Source: Plazaster borealis (Eukaryota; Echinodermata; Asteroidea; Forcipulatida; Labidiasteridae). Taken from it: a DNA stretch of 64,000 nucleotides. The position numbers were made by a program, and so were the translations under genes. Of the stretch, positions 1 to 11,305 are shown one piece after another. The notes below the pieces were generated by a model that saw nothing but the letters and a program-made list of their open reading frames with translations, was not told the origin of the DNA and did not search any database. Position 1 is the stretch's first letter, and the number at the start of each line of letters is the position of its first letter. The stretch spans positions 15,113,063 through 15,177,062 of the forward strand of contig CM037472.1 of assembly GCA_021014325.1 (NCBI GenBank), given 5' to 3'.

Positions 1-1218
1 TTGCCAGCTTGGTGTTCATATCCCATTGTGAGAGCTTTGCCAAGTTCCTTTGATGGGAAGATCATCTTAAAGAAAAAAACAAATAAATGCCCATTATATA
101 GGGCACCTCATGGTTCAAAACCATGCAGCTATGCATGAGCTAAACAGACATTATTACAATTGTTTAGTCTGTACATTTATGGGGCAATCAAAATATGAAA
201 GATGATATCACTGTCTGTGTTTAATGCCAACGTGAAAGCCCTTAGTATGTTGGGACTAATATAGTTTAAAAAAGTTTGAATCACATGGGAATTCAGCAGA
301 ATCTCTGGTCAACAGAGCTCAGCGCACGTTGCAGAAACCTAATGGTTTTATTATCACAAGTCCACATTGGACCGTGGTAACCAAAACAGCCAGTCAAAGT
401 TCGATCAGGGTAAATGTGATTATTGTAAATGGTAGAATTGTCCAAATGCTGATATAAGAACTATGTCCATTCATGGAGGTAATTCCTACCTCCATGGTCC
501 ATTGGACGACATTTTGTTATGACTAACCTTTGCTTAAAAAATGCGTGCAATCAATGTGCTTCTTACTTTTTAACATACTCCATACATAAATTAATTATCA
601 TTTTGTGTGTAAAAATGTGCGGGCGTGCACAAGGAGCTTTTACCTTAATTCCTACACCTACCTTTCATTATGGATTGTCACCGAGACAAAAACACTGTAT
701 CCAGGGAAGACTATATGGATATCCCATCCTAACAGCCACTCCCTACTCCTCATGAAATTATAATTGTTTTAAATAAATAAATACCAGAGGGAAAAACATA
801 TTTAAAAATGAAGAAATTGACATGAAGAATTCACAAAGATTTAATTCACAGAAGACCTTGAGAGTGACAGCTGCACACTGCAAATCTAATCTACAGAGTT
901 CTGAACGAGCAAAAACCCTGTGTAAATTTATGCTTTTAACCATGACATAGAAATACACTTAGGAATTGCCAGTTGTCATTTATGGTTTGGAGGAATTAGT
1001 GCCGGATTGTATTTTAATAGCCTGGCCTGACTTGAACCGCATGTGAAGTTGTCACTTGGCTTGAAATATGTGGCTTGTTTTACTGGGAGACTTTTGCATC
1101 TCCAAAGGGGCTCACCCAGTAACCCTCGTTTAACCTGAGGCAAATACAGTTGCCTTAGAACTTTAGAAACCTTTTTTAGGTGGCTCTTGTGGGAACCCGG
1201 AATCAGACTTTGTTCCAG
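1..1218. other. Non-coding stretch, nothing recognised
   Basis: No reading frame here has splice sites, codon bias or a recognisable protein. The sequence is AT-rich with short stop-interrupted frames. It may be intron or intergenic; the window gives no way to tell. Confidence 0.6.
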
Positions 1219-1783
1219 CTATACACCAATCCGGGCGCGCAAGTGTTGGGCACCGCGCGCCACTGCTGCGATGTCGTCAGTGCCCAGATTATGCACAAAG
1301 ACATGAGGAAATCGTGTTCCTTTTCACTCTCTATGGAAATTATATGTTTTCCTCAACGACTTACACAATTTCCTTGACAGGACATCATGATATACCAATG
1401 TAGATCACTGACCACAAATACTTGCAACTAAATAGAAACCGAATTATCCTGAAAACGGTGCATGTCTTAGGTGAGTTTAAGGGTCATAGACGCGGAAACT
1501 GCATAGTCGCATAGTTTAATGCGTTGCATCGGCAAGGTATTTTGTCAGAATTTCAGTATTTTAATTTCTGCTTAATTTTAAAAATGTATCAAGAATGTAG
1601 TATCATTATATCATGCAGCCATGTCAGGGAAATTGCATAGATTGTCGAGGAAGACATTCAATTCCCATAAAAAGAGAAAAGGGAAATGATTTTCTCGTGT
1701 CTTTGTGCACAAAAATAGGCACATGTACACCGCAGCATGGCGCGCACGGTGCCCAGCACTTGTGCGCCCGGATTGGTGTATAG
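1219..1783. mobile_element. Foldback element with ~165-bp inverted arms
   Basis: The left arm begins CTATACACCAATCCGGGCGC at 1219. Its reverse complement ends the right arm at 1783. Similarity between the arms runs to about 1385 on the left and 1620 on the right, and includes a GC-rich block with GGCGCGC, a TGCACAAAGACA block and a CCTCNACGACTT-like block. The arms are diverged but clearly paired, with about 235 bp between them. No transposase frame is present. This is consistent with a non-autonomous foldback or long-TIR element; no target-site duplication is obvious. Confidence 0.7.
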
Positions 1784-2052
1784 CACCAGTAACTGCCCAG
1801 CCAGATACAACTTGAAGGTTAGTTACAGCAGCAGCGGTTAGGGTATCCCTTGCCTCTGCCTCTCTCGGTATGCTCCTGTTGTGGTTTGGATTTAGGAAGC
1901 CACAGCTGTGAACTGTGACCGACAGTCTTCTGAAACTGAGATCGAGTCCAAAATCTGGAAGATCAAGATCAAACTAGACTAGGGACCAAGACTAGTCTTA
2001 ATATACATCTGTATGTGCATAGTCACAAACAGCAATGGCCTCTAGCTCCGCT
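1784..2052. other. Non-coding stretch
   Basis: Nothing coding is seen. It contains an AAGATCAAGATC-like simple stretch before the next repeat. Confidence 0.5.
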
Positions 2053-2230
2053 GGGCCCAATTTCTTAGGGAACCCATAGAGCTGCTTAAGCAGAAACTGT
2101 TGCTCAACAAATGTCTTTGCAAAAATAAGCAGGATACCAGTCACACATGGTACATGTGCCAGTAATTTGTCCAGTAACCTTGTTCTTGTAAGCGTAATGT
2201 TGTTGTACTGAAGCAGCCCACCCAGCTCTG
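2053..2230. mobile_element. MITE-2 family copy (degenerate)
   Basis: Begins GGGCCCAATTTC, followed by a CATAGAGCTGCTTAAGCAG block, AATAAGCAGGATACCAGTCA, CACATGGTACATGTG and a CCAGTAACCTTGTTC block. The other copies in this window share these blocks in the same order (10110, 12880, 29766, 35464, 39970, 49681). The far end is degenerate here, with GAAGCAGCCCA in place of GAGCTGCTTAAG. Short, non-coding and with inverted ends, it fits a MITE. Confidence 0.7.
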
Positions 2231-2292
2231 TGTTACATTTACTCTGTGAACATTCCTGTGTTCTGTGCACTTAAGAAAAAAACTTAAGTAAA

Positions 2293-2330
2293 AAACACTG
2301 TGTGGACGTGTTTACGTCCACATAGTGTTT
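2293..2330. repeat. Perfect-stem hairpin, ACGTCCACA palindrome
   Basis: AAACACTGTGTGGACGTG is followed within a few bases by CGTCCACATAGTGTTT, giving a 16-18 bp stem with one or two mismatches and a short TTTA loop. TGTGTGGAC recurs at 2344, just downstream. The function is unknown. Confidence 0.6.
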
Positions 2331-3882
2331 CAATTCCCTACACTGTGTGGACCTCTTTTGTTCCCAAGCCCTGGTCAACTGTTTTTTGCACAATCTGTAA
2401 TTTTGTTGGTAGTGCCCTTTTGCTCAAGAAAAATTGGCTGTGCTGAGGAATGAACGGGATGAATCTCCAGATGAGTCTCCAGACTATTCTGTAACTGCTG
2501 GAGGCATAGATCCCATAGCATCCCCGTTTTAGGCAATGTTTATCACAGCCATGTACAGTGCCACTAATTGTTGAAACCACTGGGGGATCTATGCTGTTTT
2601 TCAATTTATTCAGGGAGGAAATGTTTTACGGAAGTTAGAATTCTACTGAGTGTTAGAATTTTTTTCTTCTTTTCTCAACTTGGGTGTTACTTTCTTGCTG
2701 AAAGACTGTTACATTACAAGACCCTCACGAATTCCTCAAGGTCTAATGGGTTTCCGTGACTTTGTCTTGGGAGGATAACGGATACGTCTTGGCTCCCCAG
2801 AATCATTCAATCATTGCCTGCAAATCAATGTCTCAAATGTCGGTGATCAATGCCCAAATTAGCACACGTTTTCTTGGAGCGTTCCCGTGAAGTGACTTAA
2901 CAGGGGATCTGATCTAGTGAAAGTCTTCTCAGACAATTAATACCGGGTTTAGAGGACCTTTTCCGGTCTCTGTGAGAGAGCTGGGCATGTTGGTGCCACA
3001 GTGAGCACTACGCTGCCTCCCTTAGGATTGCATGTCACACAGAGTAAAGCACTTGTTGGGTTGTGGTTTAACTTGGTGATACACTGTAGCTTTCTTTCAG
3101 TGGTATGTAAGAGGCTAACCAACTAGTGGTTGGAGAGACTCAGTCTTAGGGAGCTGAGAAATTTTGTAGCCAGTGTACACTTCACAAAAAATGGTGCCTG
3201 GAGGGAGGGATAAACAAGTCAAAGTCAGAAACAAAGACGGAGAACTGTTAAATCGTTCAGAGGTTTCCACCCTCAAATCCTCGCTCTGTTTTTCTCGGGG
3301 ACAATTTTGCAAAGATCTTGTCCCCCTGCGCCCACCAATCCCCCCCTCGGGGGACCTTTGCTACACATGTTGTTCTGGTATGAGTAAATCACTCTTTAAT
3401 GCCCTGTTTCATAAGACCAGATCCTAGTCCTCAGTTGCAATGCTAAAAAAAGACTAACATTGCAGTTTAAGTCTGGGACCGGCAGAATGGAGATTGGTGG
3501 AAATGGAAGAGGACAGGTTGTAGATCACTGGGGAAAAGTTGAGGTGAAAGAAATAAAAGGGGAAAAATTATGTGGACGTCTGAATGGTGAACAGGTTAAG
3601 CTATATTATTTGGTTGGTAGTATCCCCATAGGATATTCTAGGTTAGTTCAACTTTAGATAGAGTTGGTGGGCTCAAAGGAAATAAAAGAGAATAACAGCT
3701 TTTTATTACTTAGTACTACTTATTGTTTGATCATTGTGGTTACAAAATTGGGGAATTGTTTGCTCACTGCTTTGAACCACTCATGACTGAAGAAATCCGT
3801 AAACAGTGTGAGATTAAAAAGTTTTCAGTGTTTTTAGTTTTTGGAGGGAAAACCTTCAAGTGCATTGTTATGTAGGGATTGA
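2331..3882. other. Non-coding stretch, nothing recognised
   Basis: Short frames only, none flanked by convincing splice sites. The longest plus frame (3173-3427) and the one at 3460-3657 lack recognisable domains and are judged to be chance. Confidence 0.5.
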
Positions 3883-3885
3883 TAA

Positions 3886-4479
3886 GGCCAAGTAAAATAA
3901 ATAACATGTTGCTCGTCCCCGCCCGCCTCGGTTTTGGCGGCCGCACCGATTTTTTTTGTTATTTTTTATTTAAAAAAAAAAAAGAAGAAAAAAAAGGAAA
4001 ACAAATTAAAACAATTTACATATTATTTATAGCTATTTCCAATGTACCCTTTATTTTTATTGAGCAGTTTCATCATCTGTCTTACATGTAGGCCTACAAG
4101 AATAGCTATTGCAACGCATAATGAGAAACTCTTTACTTTGAAACGTTTTGCCCTTCAGGTTTGCATGCGACAGTTCTTTGCACAAGGACGCGATGCCACG
4201 CACACAGAATAACTTTGGAGCAAAATCAAGAATGACTCTTTAGAAATAATTACAATGTATCAAAATGGACACAGAAACACACACAGAATTTGAGGACATA
4301 CAGAACATACTCATAAAACCATAAAACCATCTTCAAATACGATATGGCGGCCATCTTAGACATGGTGGCCATCTTGAAAAAAATAACAAAAAAATTGAAA
4401 ATAACAAATAACAAGGACCTCCCTCACCAACTTTTTCAAAAAGTCCGGACGAGCAACATGTTATTTATTTTACTTGGCC
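3886..4479. mobile_element. MITE-3 copy 1, 33-bp perfect TIRs, TAA duplication
   Basis: The left end GGCCAAGTAAAATAAATAAC and the 13 bases after it (to CTCGTCC) are matched exactly by the reverse complement of the right end, giving 33 bp of perfect terminal inverted repeat. TAA lies immediately outside both ends (3883-3885 and 4480-4482). A 3-bp TAA/TTA target duplication and GG-starting TIRs are typical of PIF/Harbinger-derived MITEs. The interior shares an ATGGCGGCCATCTTAGACAT block with the copy at 18870. There is no coding capacity. Confidence 0.85.
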
Positions 4480-4482
4480 TAA

Positions 4483-4699
4483 CCACTGGACTCTGGTCTT
4501 AAGTGGGCTTTTAAACCAGGGACACCGCATCTTACAGAAGCGGTGGGTTTCCCTAAACAAGTTCTAATCTTCCTTTTTTTAATTTTTTGTTTTATTTGTG
4601 TGCTTTTATTCTATGCCAATTTATACAAGTGTAAAATGTATAGTTGGGTGATTTTTCAACAGATTTGAGTTGCAGGTCTTTTTTTGTGAAAACAAAAAA
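4483..4699. other. Non-coding stretch
   Basis: AT-rich; nothing recognised. Confidence 0.5.
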
Positions 4700-4862
4700 G
4701 GGAATTGGCTTTTACAAACTGCTTACCAACAAAACTGACCAAGATGGTATAAATGCGTAAATGGTTATAACGGCCTCATTTTAGAGTCCTTTCTCAGAGG
4801 CTAAGTGAGGCTCACTTAGCTGTAGAGAAAGACTTTGCTAGGGTAGAAATCGGTTAGCCATT
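4700..4862. repeat. Fragment of foldback family 4
   Basis: Contains TTTTACAAACTGCTTACCAA, then GGTATAAATGCGTAAATGGT, a hairpin TAAGTGAGGCTCACTTA, and AGAAAGACTTTGCTAGGGTNGAAA. The same blocks occur in inverted order at 16864-17030 and partly at 31255-31320, so this is a dispersed family. It is non-coding. Confidence 0.65.
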
Positions 4863-5196
4863 AACCGTTTGATGTGAATACATAAGATACCAGCCTTGTC
4901 CAAGGCTCTTTTACGCAAGCACACCTGCTTCACCACACTCCACGCAGTAGGAATCACACGTTGATGAACTGCATATAAGATATATCTTACATGTACAATG
5001 CAGGAGGAATAACACATGCAAGTACTGCATGTAAAGTAATGTGGGGTTGAAGCATGGTTTTTCAACCTTGTACAGCGAAGCTTACATCGGATTCTGTGTG
5101 CAATACGCACACGTACTAACATATTCTGTACATTGTATGAAATGTACGCATTTAGTTACTGCGACGAGGCATGCTTTTTTGGTTACACACCTATGT

Positions 5197-5350
5197 TAAG
5201 ACACACCTATGTTCCGACACCTTTAATGTATTTTCCTAACTCTAACCCTAACCCTAACCCTAACCCTAACCCTAACCCTAACACCAACCCTAACTTCTAC
5301 CCTAGCGCAGATTATGAGGGTTGTCAGAACTTAGGATTGTCGGAACATAG
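5197..5350. repeat. Telomere-like (CCCTAA)n array between inverted repeats
   Basis: About 60 bp of tandem CCCTAA (TTAGGG on the other strand) lies at roughly 5235-5294, with slight degeneration at both edges (CTCTAA, CACCAACCCTAA). It is bracketed by CTATGTTCCGACA at 5207 and its exact reverse complement TGTCGGAACATAG at 5338. TTAGGG is the telomere unit of vertebrates and many other metazoans. The inverted flanks indicate a discrete element carrying the array rather than a true telomere. Confidence 0.75.
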
Positions 5351-5782
5351 AGCAGTCACTGTTTTTTTGACAGGGCAAGCCCATCTGCAGATGCTCTTCA
5401 CAACTGCCTTGGACAACCAACAAAACATATCATTTCCATGATTGATTTTGCAAGTCAAACAACACAAACATTTGTAGAGTACGTTCCACAACACAATGAT
5501 AAATTGTCTTCCTTTTACTGGCCATCCACCCCAATCAACGACCTTCCTTTGATTTCTTGGAGTAGTTCTAATCTGTGATAATAGTACAGTCAGTAAGTCT
5601 CAGTTGGCATAATTCAAATTGACTGGAGGGAAGAAAAAAAACAGGGAGAAGAAAATCTCCATCAGTGCACGGAGGTCAATTGGAAGAAACTTCACCTGCC
5701 CAAAGTTTCAAGTGCTTCATCTTCGCACTTTCCCCTGTCAAAGTCTGTATTCTTGCCCCTGACATTATGGCATCGGGATCTT

Positions 5783-6140
5783 AAAGGGTGTGCGTATTAA
5801 CATTGGTGAGATTGACAATTTCAACGTTCACATTTATTCACACATAACTTACTTGGTACAAAGATGGTCACGGTGGAAAAATTTCCCTTGAAATGTTTGT
5901 ATCTGAAATGCTGTAATTTTTTAGAAATGAGTAAAACAATTAGTTTTGATCTCGCGAGTCCGACATCTGGCGTTTGAAAACAGTGTAAAAAACAGTGATG
6001 GGGTTTTTCACTATTTTCTCGTGACTCTGATGACCGATTGAGATTAAACTTTCACAGGTTTGTTATTTCATGTTTATGTTGGGATACACAAAGTGGGGAT
6101 ACTGGTCTTTTCCAGGCTTTGTTCGCAACCTTTAAAGGAT
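5783..6140. mobile_element. MITE-1-related element, divergent subfamily D
   Basis: Begins TTAAAGGGTGTGCGTATTAACATTGG and ends CAACCTTTAAAGG. Inside it carries CACAGGTTTGTTATTTCATGT, ATGTTGGGATACACAAAGTG and a GGTCTTT block, matching the 3' half of MITE-1. Related divergent copies lie at about 47800-48118 and 62310-62834. Confidence 0.6.
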
Positions 6141-7238
6141 GCTTTTCACTGGTGGTTAATTTCCTGGAAATTGTTCGGGTGAATTTACAATAAGACGCTT
6201 ACTTGGAGGCAATGTATAGAAACATGGAGGAGTTAAATTCACCGTGTAGTTGAAGGAATAACTATTTGTTCATTGTTTGTGAAATATAAAAAAACAATTA
6301 TGGACGATAAGTGGTCACTAGTGAGTGCTATCTTAAACACACTTTAAACACATTCTGAAATGTCAATGTATAATGACTTGGGTTTAGATAGTGTCAGTCC
6401 ACCACTTCTTAGGGGTTCTCATCAAGTTGGCATGCTGTAACAGCTCTTTTAACCAAAGGTGTGCAACGCCTTTAAATTCTGCGGAATAATTCCCCATATG
6501 AGGCGCCTTGAGATGCAGTGATTACCGCTCTGCCTGCCTCGGCTGTTTCATCCCTCTTGACCAATGAGGTGCCTACCTTTACTCGGGAGAAATTGAGACG
6601 TCTAGGCCCGCCTGGATCTGGCCATCACCTTTCACCCACCCAGATGCATAGCAGCCTGGACTATAGATCACCACACCATCTGGGCTTGTCAGCCGGGAAT
6701 TCTCTTCATGGCATCATCCAAGGAAAAAAGTTGGTGGTGAAGTTGGTGGCTCATTGTTAATGCCACACACACACGTTTTGACCTCAGCTCAGGGTGAGGT
6801 GCACAAAGAGAGGGGGGGACTTGTAGACTTTGAAGGGGAAAAAAAAAAAAAAAAGTAAACAAACGCTATGAAAATTTGTTACCCTTAAGTGCTAAATAAG
6901 CATTATTTACTTGGCAGACGATCCTGGGAACTGGAGGAAGGTTCAGCGTTTGGATGTATTTTTGTGTATGACTGCAATGTGTCTTGAGCAAGTACTGTAC
7001 ATTATGTGTGTCTACACAGAGTGAGAGTGTAGAGCTATGCAGCCCTAACACACTATGACTAAACACGGTGATGACCACACACAGTAACCCCACTCACTCC
7101 CAGGTGCAGGGAAGCAATCATTATGGTTAAAATACAATGTACCTCGCTCAAGGTAACAAAACCTCATCCGAAGGTCATGGTCAAGAATGAAACCCCCCCC
7201 CCACACTCTGGCGATGGGGGAGGCCATATAAGAGCACG
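6141..7238. other. Non-coding stretch with A-run
   Basis: No convincing gene. It includes a pure A run at about 6840-6853 and short stop-interrupted frames. Confidence 0.5.
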
Positions 7239-7336
7239 AACCCAATTTTTGCATGAAGCCCACTGTGGTTGGCAGCCCCCACTAGCAAACCCAATTTTTA
7301 CATGAAACCCACTGCGGGCTGGCAGCCCCCACTAGC
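7239..7336. repeat. Two-unit tandem repeat, ~49 bp
   Basis: AACCCAATTTTTGCATGAAG...CCCCCACTAGC is followed immediately by a second unit AACCCAATTTTTACATGAAA...CCCCCACTAGC. The period is 49 bp with a few substitutions. Confidence 0.8.
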
Positions 7337-10108
7337 AGTGATTATATAGTCACAGTCATTCATTACGCCTATGGAGCCACAATTCTCTAAACCTCTACAG
7401 TGCTAGTAGATGATACATGCTGCTTTCCGGATCGGCACAAGATCACTCACACAGTACAAGGCATTCATCATTCTCAACCTTTACCTTCAAAAGGGACGAC
7501 AAACAGTGCCCTAATTTCAGAGCAATGTACCCAGGATTCAAGACATCTCAAGGGGGGCTAATGGGACCCTAAATTATCCAACATTTATGATGGCCCCGGT
7601 ATGCATTTTTCACAGGTTATTCCTATCCACTGAAGAATATTATCTCTGCTCAATGTTGGTCATATTGAGGCACAAATCGATATTACCTTTGTACTTGTTT
7701 GAAATCAAAGAATGAAGATGAGTGTATCCCTAATTAGCTATTCGCCAAATTTGTGTGCTACATTTATTTGATACATGTACAAGAACATGTCTAGCTTTCA
7801 AGTTTTTTGTTGTTTTTGTTGTCTCTTGATAACATTCAAAGATATCTCAGATGGATCCGTTTGTGGAAATCAGAGCATAGAAAAGAACAAGTTTGATGAG
7901 TCTAGGATTACCAATCAGGTTCATCAAATGTATAAGGGTTATATTGGTTTTCGGGGAAGAGGGTGGCGGGGTTGCAGGGTTGGGGGGGGGGGTAGAGGAG
8001 GGGGCTGGGTAGAGGAGGGGGCTGGGTGTATAGGATCTAGGGATCTATATACCCAATATGACTAATGCAGTCTATTCATTGTGCATAAACTAAACTGGTG
8101 TCTGGCCCAGAAATATAACGTCAATGTGATGTCACATGGGGATTTGCGGAAACACCTTACCGGATCTGCACACGTCATTGTGGCAACGTTTTATTTGGAA
8201 TCATCAGACTGTGTGCCGTTGTGTCTTTCTACCCGGCCAAGCCAGGCTGATGTGAACATCATGTATCCACCACCCCCATCCTTCCTGGCAGAGCAACCCA
8301 GGGATTCGATGACCTTAAACAGTCCTCAATGATTCACTGATAATCAGCCGGGCTGTCCACCTAGCCACAACCACCTATCGCAACATCTCTGGTTGGTCTA
8401 AAGATATGGATCTATTTTGGGGGCATAGCGAGAGAGACTCCGTGCAGTTATGGAGGGGGGGGGTGGGGGAGCTTTGAGCCTTAATTGATTGATGGCCAAA
8501 AGGGAGAAACGTCTGGGAGCAAGCGATAGTGGGAGAGAGCGAGAAAGACAGAGGCACCTTCTCACAGCCAGCTGCTGTAGAAACTGAAACACAGAAATGT
8601 CATGTTTGGCATTTAATGTTACAGGAAACCATACATCTTCAGGTTGTCTCAGGGGTTACCCGGGCATCCCAATCCTCCCCCACCCTAAAGAAGGAATCAA
8701 AGGTATGCTTGACATTGATTAGATCAAATGCATGGGACTGGGAGTGGCTATGTCCCCAGGAGGGATGGGGCAGAGTAAATCCCTTACCCCCTCCCCTCCC
8801 CACCCATCCCTCCCCAACCCAAGTTGCCGCCGAAAGCAAAGGGATGGAGCACAAAGCCAAAAGATTCTGCTCTCGACAAGACTTTCATGTCTGATTAATA
8901 TTTTTGTCATTACAACAAGGCTGTGGAATTGGCTTCATTCTTGGCAAACCGTAAAATGTTTCAATTGCCAAGTTTTCAAGAAACTTTTTGGATTTGTGAA
9001 TACCAGTTGCATATTATTGTCAAAGTTATATAGTTTAAACAATTTGATACGAGACTTCTTGTTTTATTCATGTTGTCATAGAGTTTGTAGATATTTCATC
9101 TGGAGATAATGGAGATGTATATTTATCAGTGTGGTCGTGGCTTTTGCTAATACAAATTGTACTTAAAGGAGCTGTCACTTGTTTAATCCCAGTTAAACAA
9201 ATTATATTTGAAAGTATTTTCATATCTAGGATGTAATGAATCTTAACCCGAGCTGTGTCCTGTATTCAATACAGGTAATTTCATGCAATTTAGGCTGTAA
9301 ATTACTGTGTTTTGTTGTTTTGCCATTAAAAATTATAGAAACATCGACTGCAGTCAAGGCATACGCAACTTTCAAAGCTGACTTCCCAGACTTTAGTTTG
9401 GTCGAAACTAGAACTTTCACAAAGGTCATTTTAAGTCCAAGCGTTGTGTTGTAGCCAATACAAATGGGTTGCTAATACAGCCGATTTAATGGGCCCTGCC
9501 AAAAACACGGTACATACTTTTGGCGGATTGAATCGGCATGTGATGCTGCTAGAGTTGAAGAGAATTAAAAATGAAAGATATCTAAAAGGAACTGGTCAGT
9601 TTATCCATTTTTAAATCGCTTCTATTTTAGGAAATTGATTTATTTTAAAAGAAGATGACAATTGCATGTGGTCAGCTCAACACCCTCTCGCTACCCCCAG
9701 ACTGACCCCTCCAGATGGCAATTTGGTCCCTCGACCCCCAAAGTGCAATGCCCTCCTCTGTCACACAGGCTGCTTAACCCTCTCGTAATTTCATAAATTT
9801 GACAACTTGTAGTCCAGGCCAAGTGGCTGACATGAATTGTGTTTAGACTGGAGTGCATCCTCTCATACTTGACTCCTGAAATGCTGGGAGGCTAAAAGAG
9901 TTGGATACCCCTGTTGGGTTTATCGTTAGTTTAGAGTGTTACTTTGTAGTTTAAGGCTTATACAACAATTAGTTTGATGAAGTGTGTATCTACTACAGCA
10001 TCTGTGATTGTCTGTCAGACCTCACTCTATATTATCATCATACACAAGTACAGTTACTTGTAATGTTTTTTGTAGGTGTTTTTTTTACTGTAGACACACC
10101 TAAATACC
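7337..10108. other. Non-coding stretch with G-rich minisatellite
   Basis: No supported exon. At 7965-8030 there is a G-rich minisatellite containing GTAGAGGAGGGGGCTGG twice. G runs at 8456-8470 and C-rich tracts at 8790-8820 make low-complexity frames on both strands. The region 9165-9480 begins TTAAAGGAGCTGTCAC and may be an old MITE-1-like element, but its right end could not be fixed. Confidence 0.45.
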
Positions 10109-10109
10109 A

Positions 10110-10650
10110 GGGCCCAATTTCATGGAGCTGCTTAAAGGCGTCGTACACGTTTGGTAATTACTCAAAATATATATTAGCATAAAAACTTACTTGGTAACGA
10201 GCAACAGAGAGCTGTTGATAGTATAAAACATTGTAGGAAACGACTCCCTCTGAAGTAACGTGGTTTTTCAGAAAGAGGTCATTTCTCACTAAAATAATAA
10301 AAACTTCTTGCAAGAAGTTGTTATTCCTAACTGAAAGCACACAAATTTGTACAACAAGGGTGTATTTTCTTTCATCATTTTCTTGCAACTTCGATGAAGA
10401 ATTGAGCCCAAATTTTCACAGGCTTGTTATTTTATGCATATGTTGGGATACACCAAGTGAGAACACTGGTCTTTGACAATTACCAAACGTGTACGATGCC
10501 TTTAACCACCCAAAAAGTATCCAAGTACAAAACAATCTTGCTTTATACTAGAATAAGGTTACCAGACAAAATGTCACGTCTTATGGTCTTTAACTGGTTT
10601 CCTGCTTATTTTTGCTTAGCAGAAAAATGCTCAGCAATATCATTCTTGGG
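10110..10650. mobile_element. MITE-2 copy split by a MITE-1 insertion
   Basis: GGGCCCAATTTCATGGAGCTGCTTAA runs up to 10135. The element resumes after the inserted MITE-1 (10136-10501), with CAATCTTGCTTTATACTAGAATAAGGTTACCAGACAAAATGTCA and TTTCCTGCTTATTTTTGCTTAGCAGAAAAATG blocks. The outer right end is degenerate. The insertion point is the TTAA of GCTTAAGC in the MITE-2 terminal repeat. Confidence 0.75.
10136..10501. mobile_element. MITE-1 copy, nested in MITE-2, TTAA flanks
   Basis: The left end AGGCGTCGTACACGTTTGGT and the right end (read inward as AGGCATCGTACACGTTTGGT) form a 20-bp-plus inverted repeat differing at one base. TTAA lies on each side (10132-10135, 10502-10505). A palindrome around AACTTCTTGCAAGAAGTT sits in the middle. 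TTAA duplication is the hallmark of piggyBac-type integration, so this is inferred to be a piggyBac-like non-autonomous element. There is no coding capacity. Confidence 0.85.
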
Positions 10651-11247
10651 CAAACCAGACTTAAAAAATTCAGTCCTGCTGACTTTTTTGTTCTTCAACA
10701 TTTTACTCTTTTTTTTTACATGAGGATTTTAAAATGCCAAAGTCACTTTAGAACTTACAGTTTGTATGGAGTTGCCTGAACAGTCACTTTTTAATATTGT
10801 ACTCCCTGCAGTATAGTTTGTCATGTTAGAGCAAATTTGAAAAGATTTTGGTTTCTTTTTCATTCCAGTGACATATCTATTGTGTAACTTTTGAGTGAGT
10901 TCCCCAAATGTATGTGGTGTGATTAATTCAGTAGTTTTCCATTTTCGACATCCCATGATGAAAGGTGTTTTCCCAGTAGACAGTTTTAAGCAAATGAAAA
11001 ATAGGGAGGGGGGAATCAAGTCAAATAATAGAATCTTTGTATTTTGGAAATTTAAAGTTTCCCTTGTGGCTTATTACTTGATATTTAAAACAAATTTACA
11101 TCCCCTTAAGGTGATCCCTCTTCTGTGCTTCCCAGGTTGTATGGTAAACTTGAGTGTGATACCTGGCCATACGGCAGTTATAGGTTAACGGCTTCTGACT
11201 GGCACCCCTGAACAAACATTTGACAAAATAGGGAGACCACCAACATA
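10651..11247. other. Non-coding stretch
   Basis: Nothing coding is supported; AT-rich with T runs. Confidence 0.5.
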
Positions 11248-11305
11248 AGGGCTAGATAGCTCAGTTGGTACGGAGGTCGCAGGTTCAAGTCCCGCTCTCG
11301 TAAAT
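11248..11305 (+). repeat. Degenerate tRNA-derived SINE head
   Basis: GGGCTAGATAGCTCAGTTGG resembles a pol III A box, and GCAGGTTCAAGTCCCGCTC resembles a B box with the T-loop signature GGTTCAAGTCC. The two lie much closer together than in a real tRNA because the anticodon arm is missing. It is therefore a deleted SINE or tRNA pseudogene rather than a functional tRNA. Confidence 0.6.

Noticed and set aside
8375..9109. Several overlapping frames on both strands, 60-125 residues
   Set aside because: They arise from G-rich and C-rich low complexity; the opposite-strand frames are equally long, and no splice context exists.
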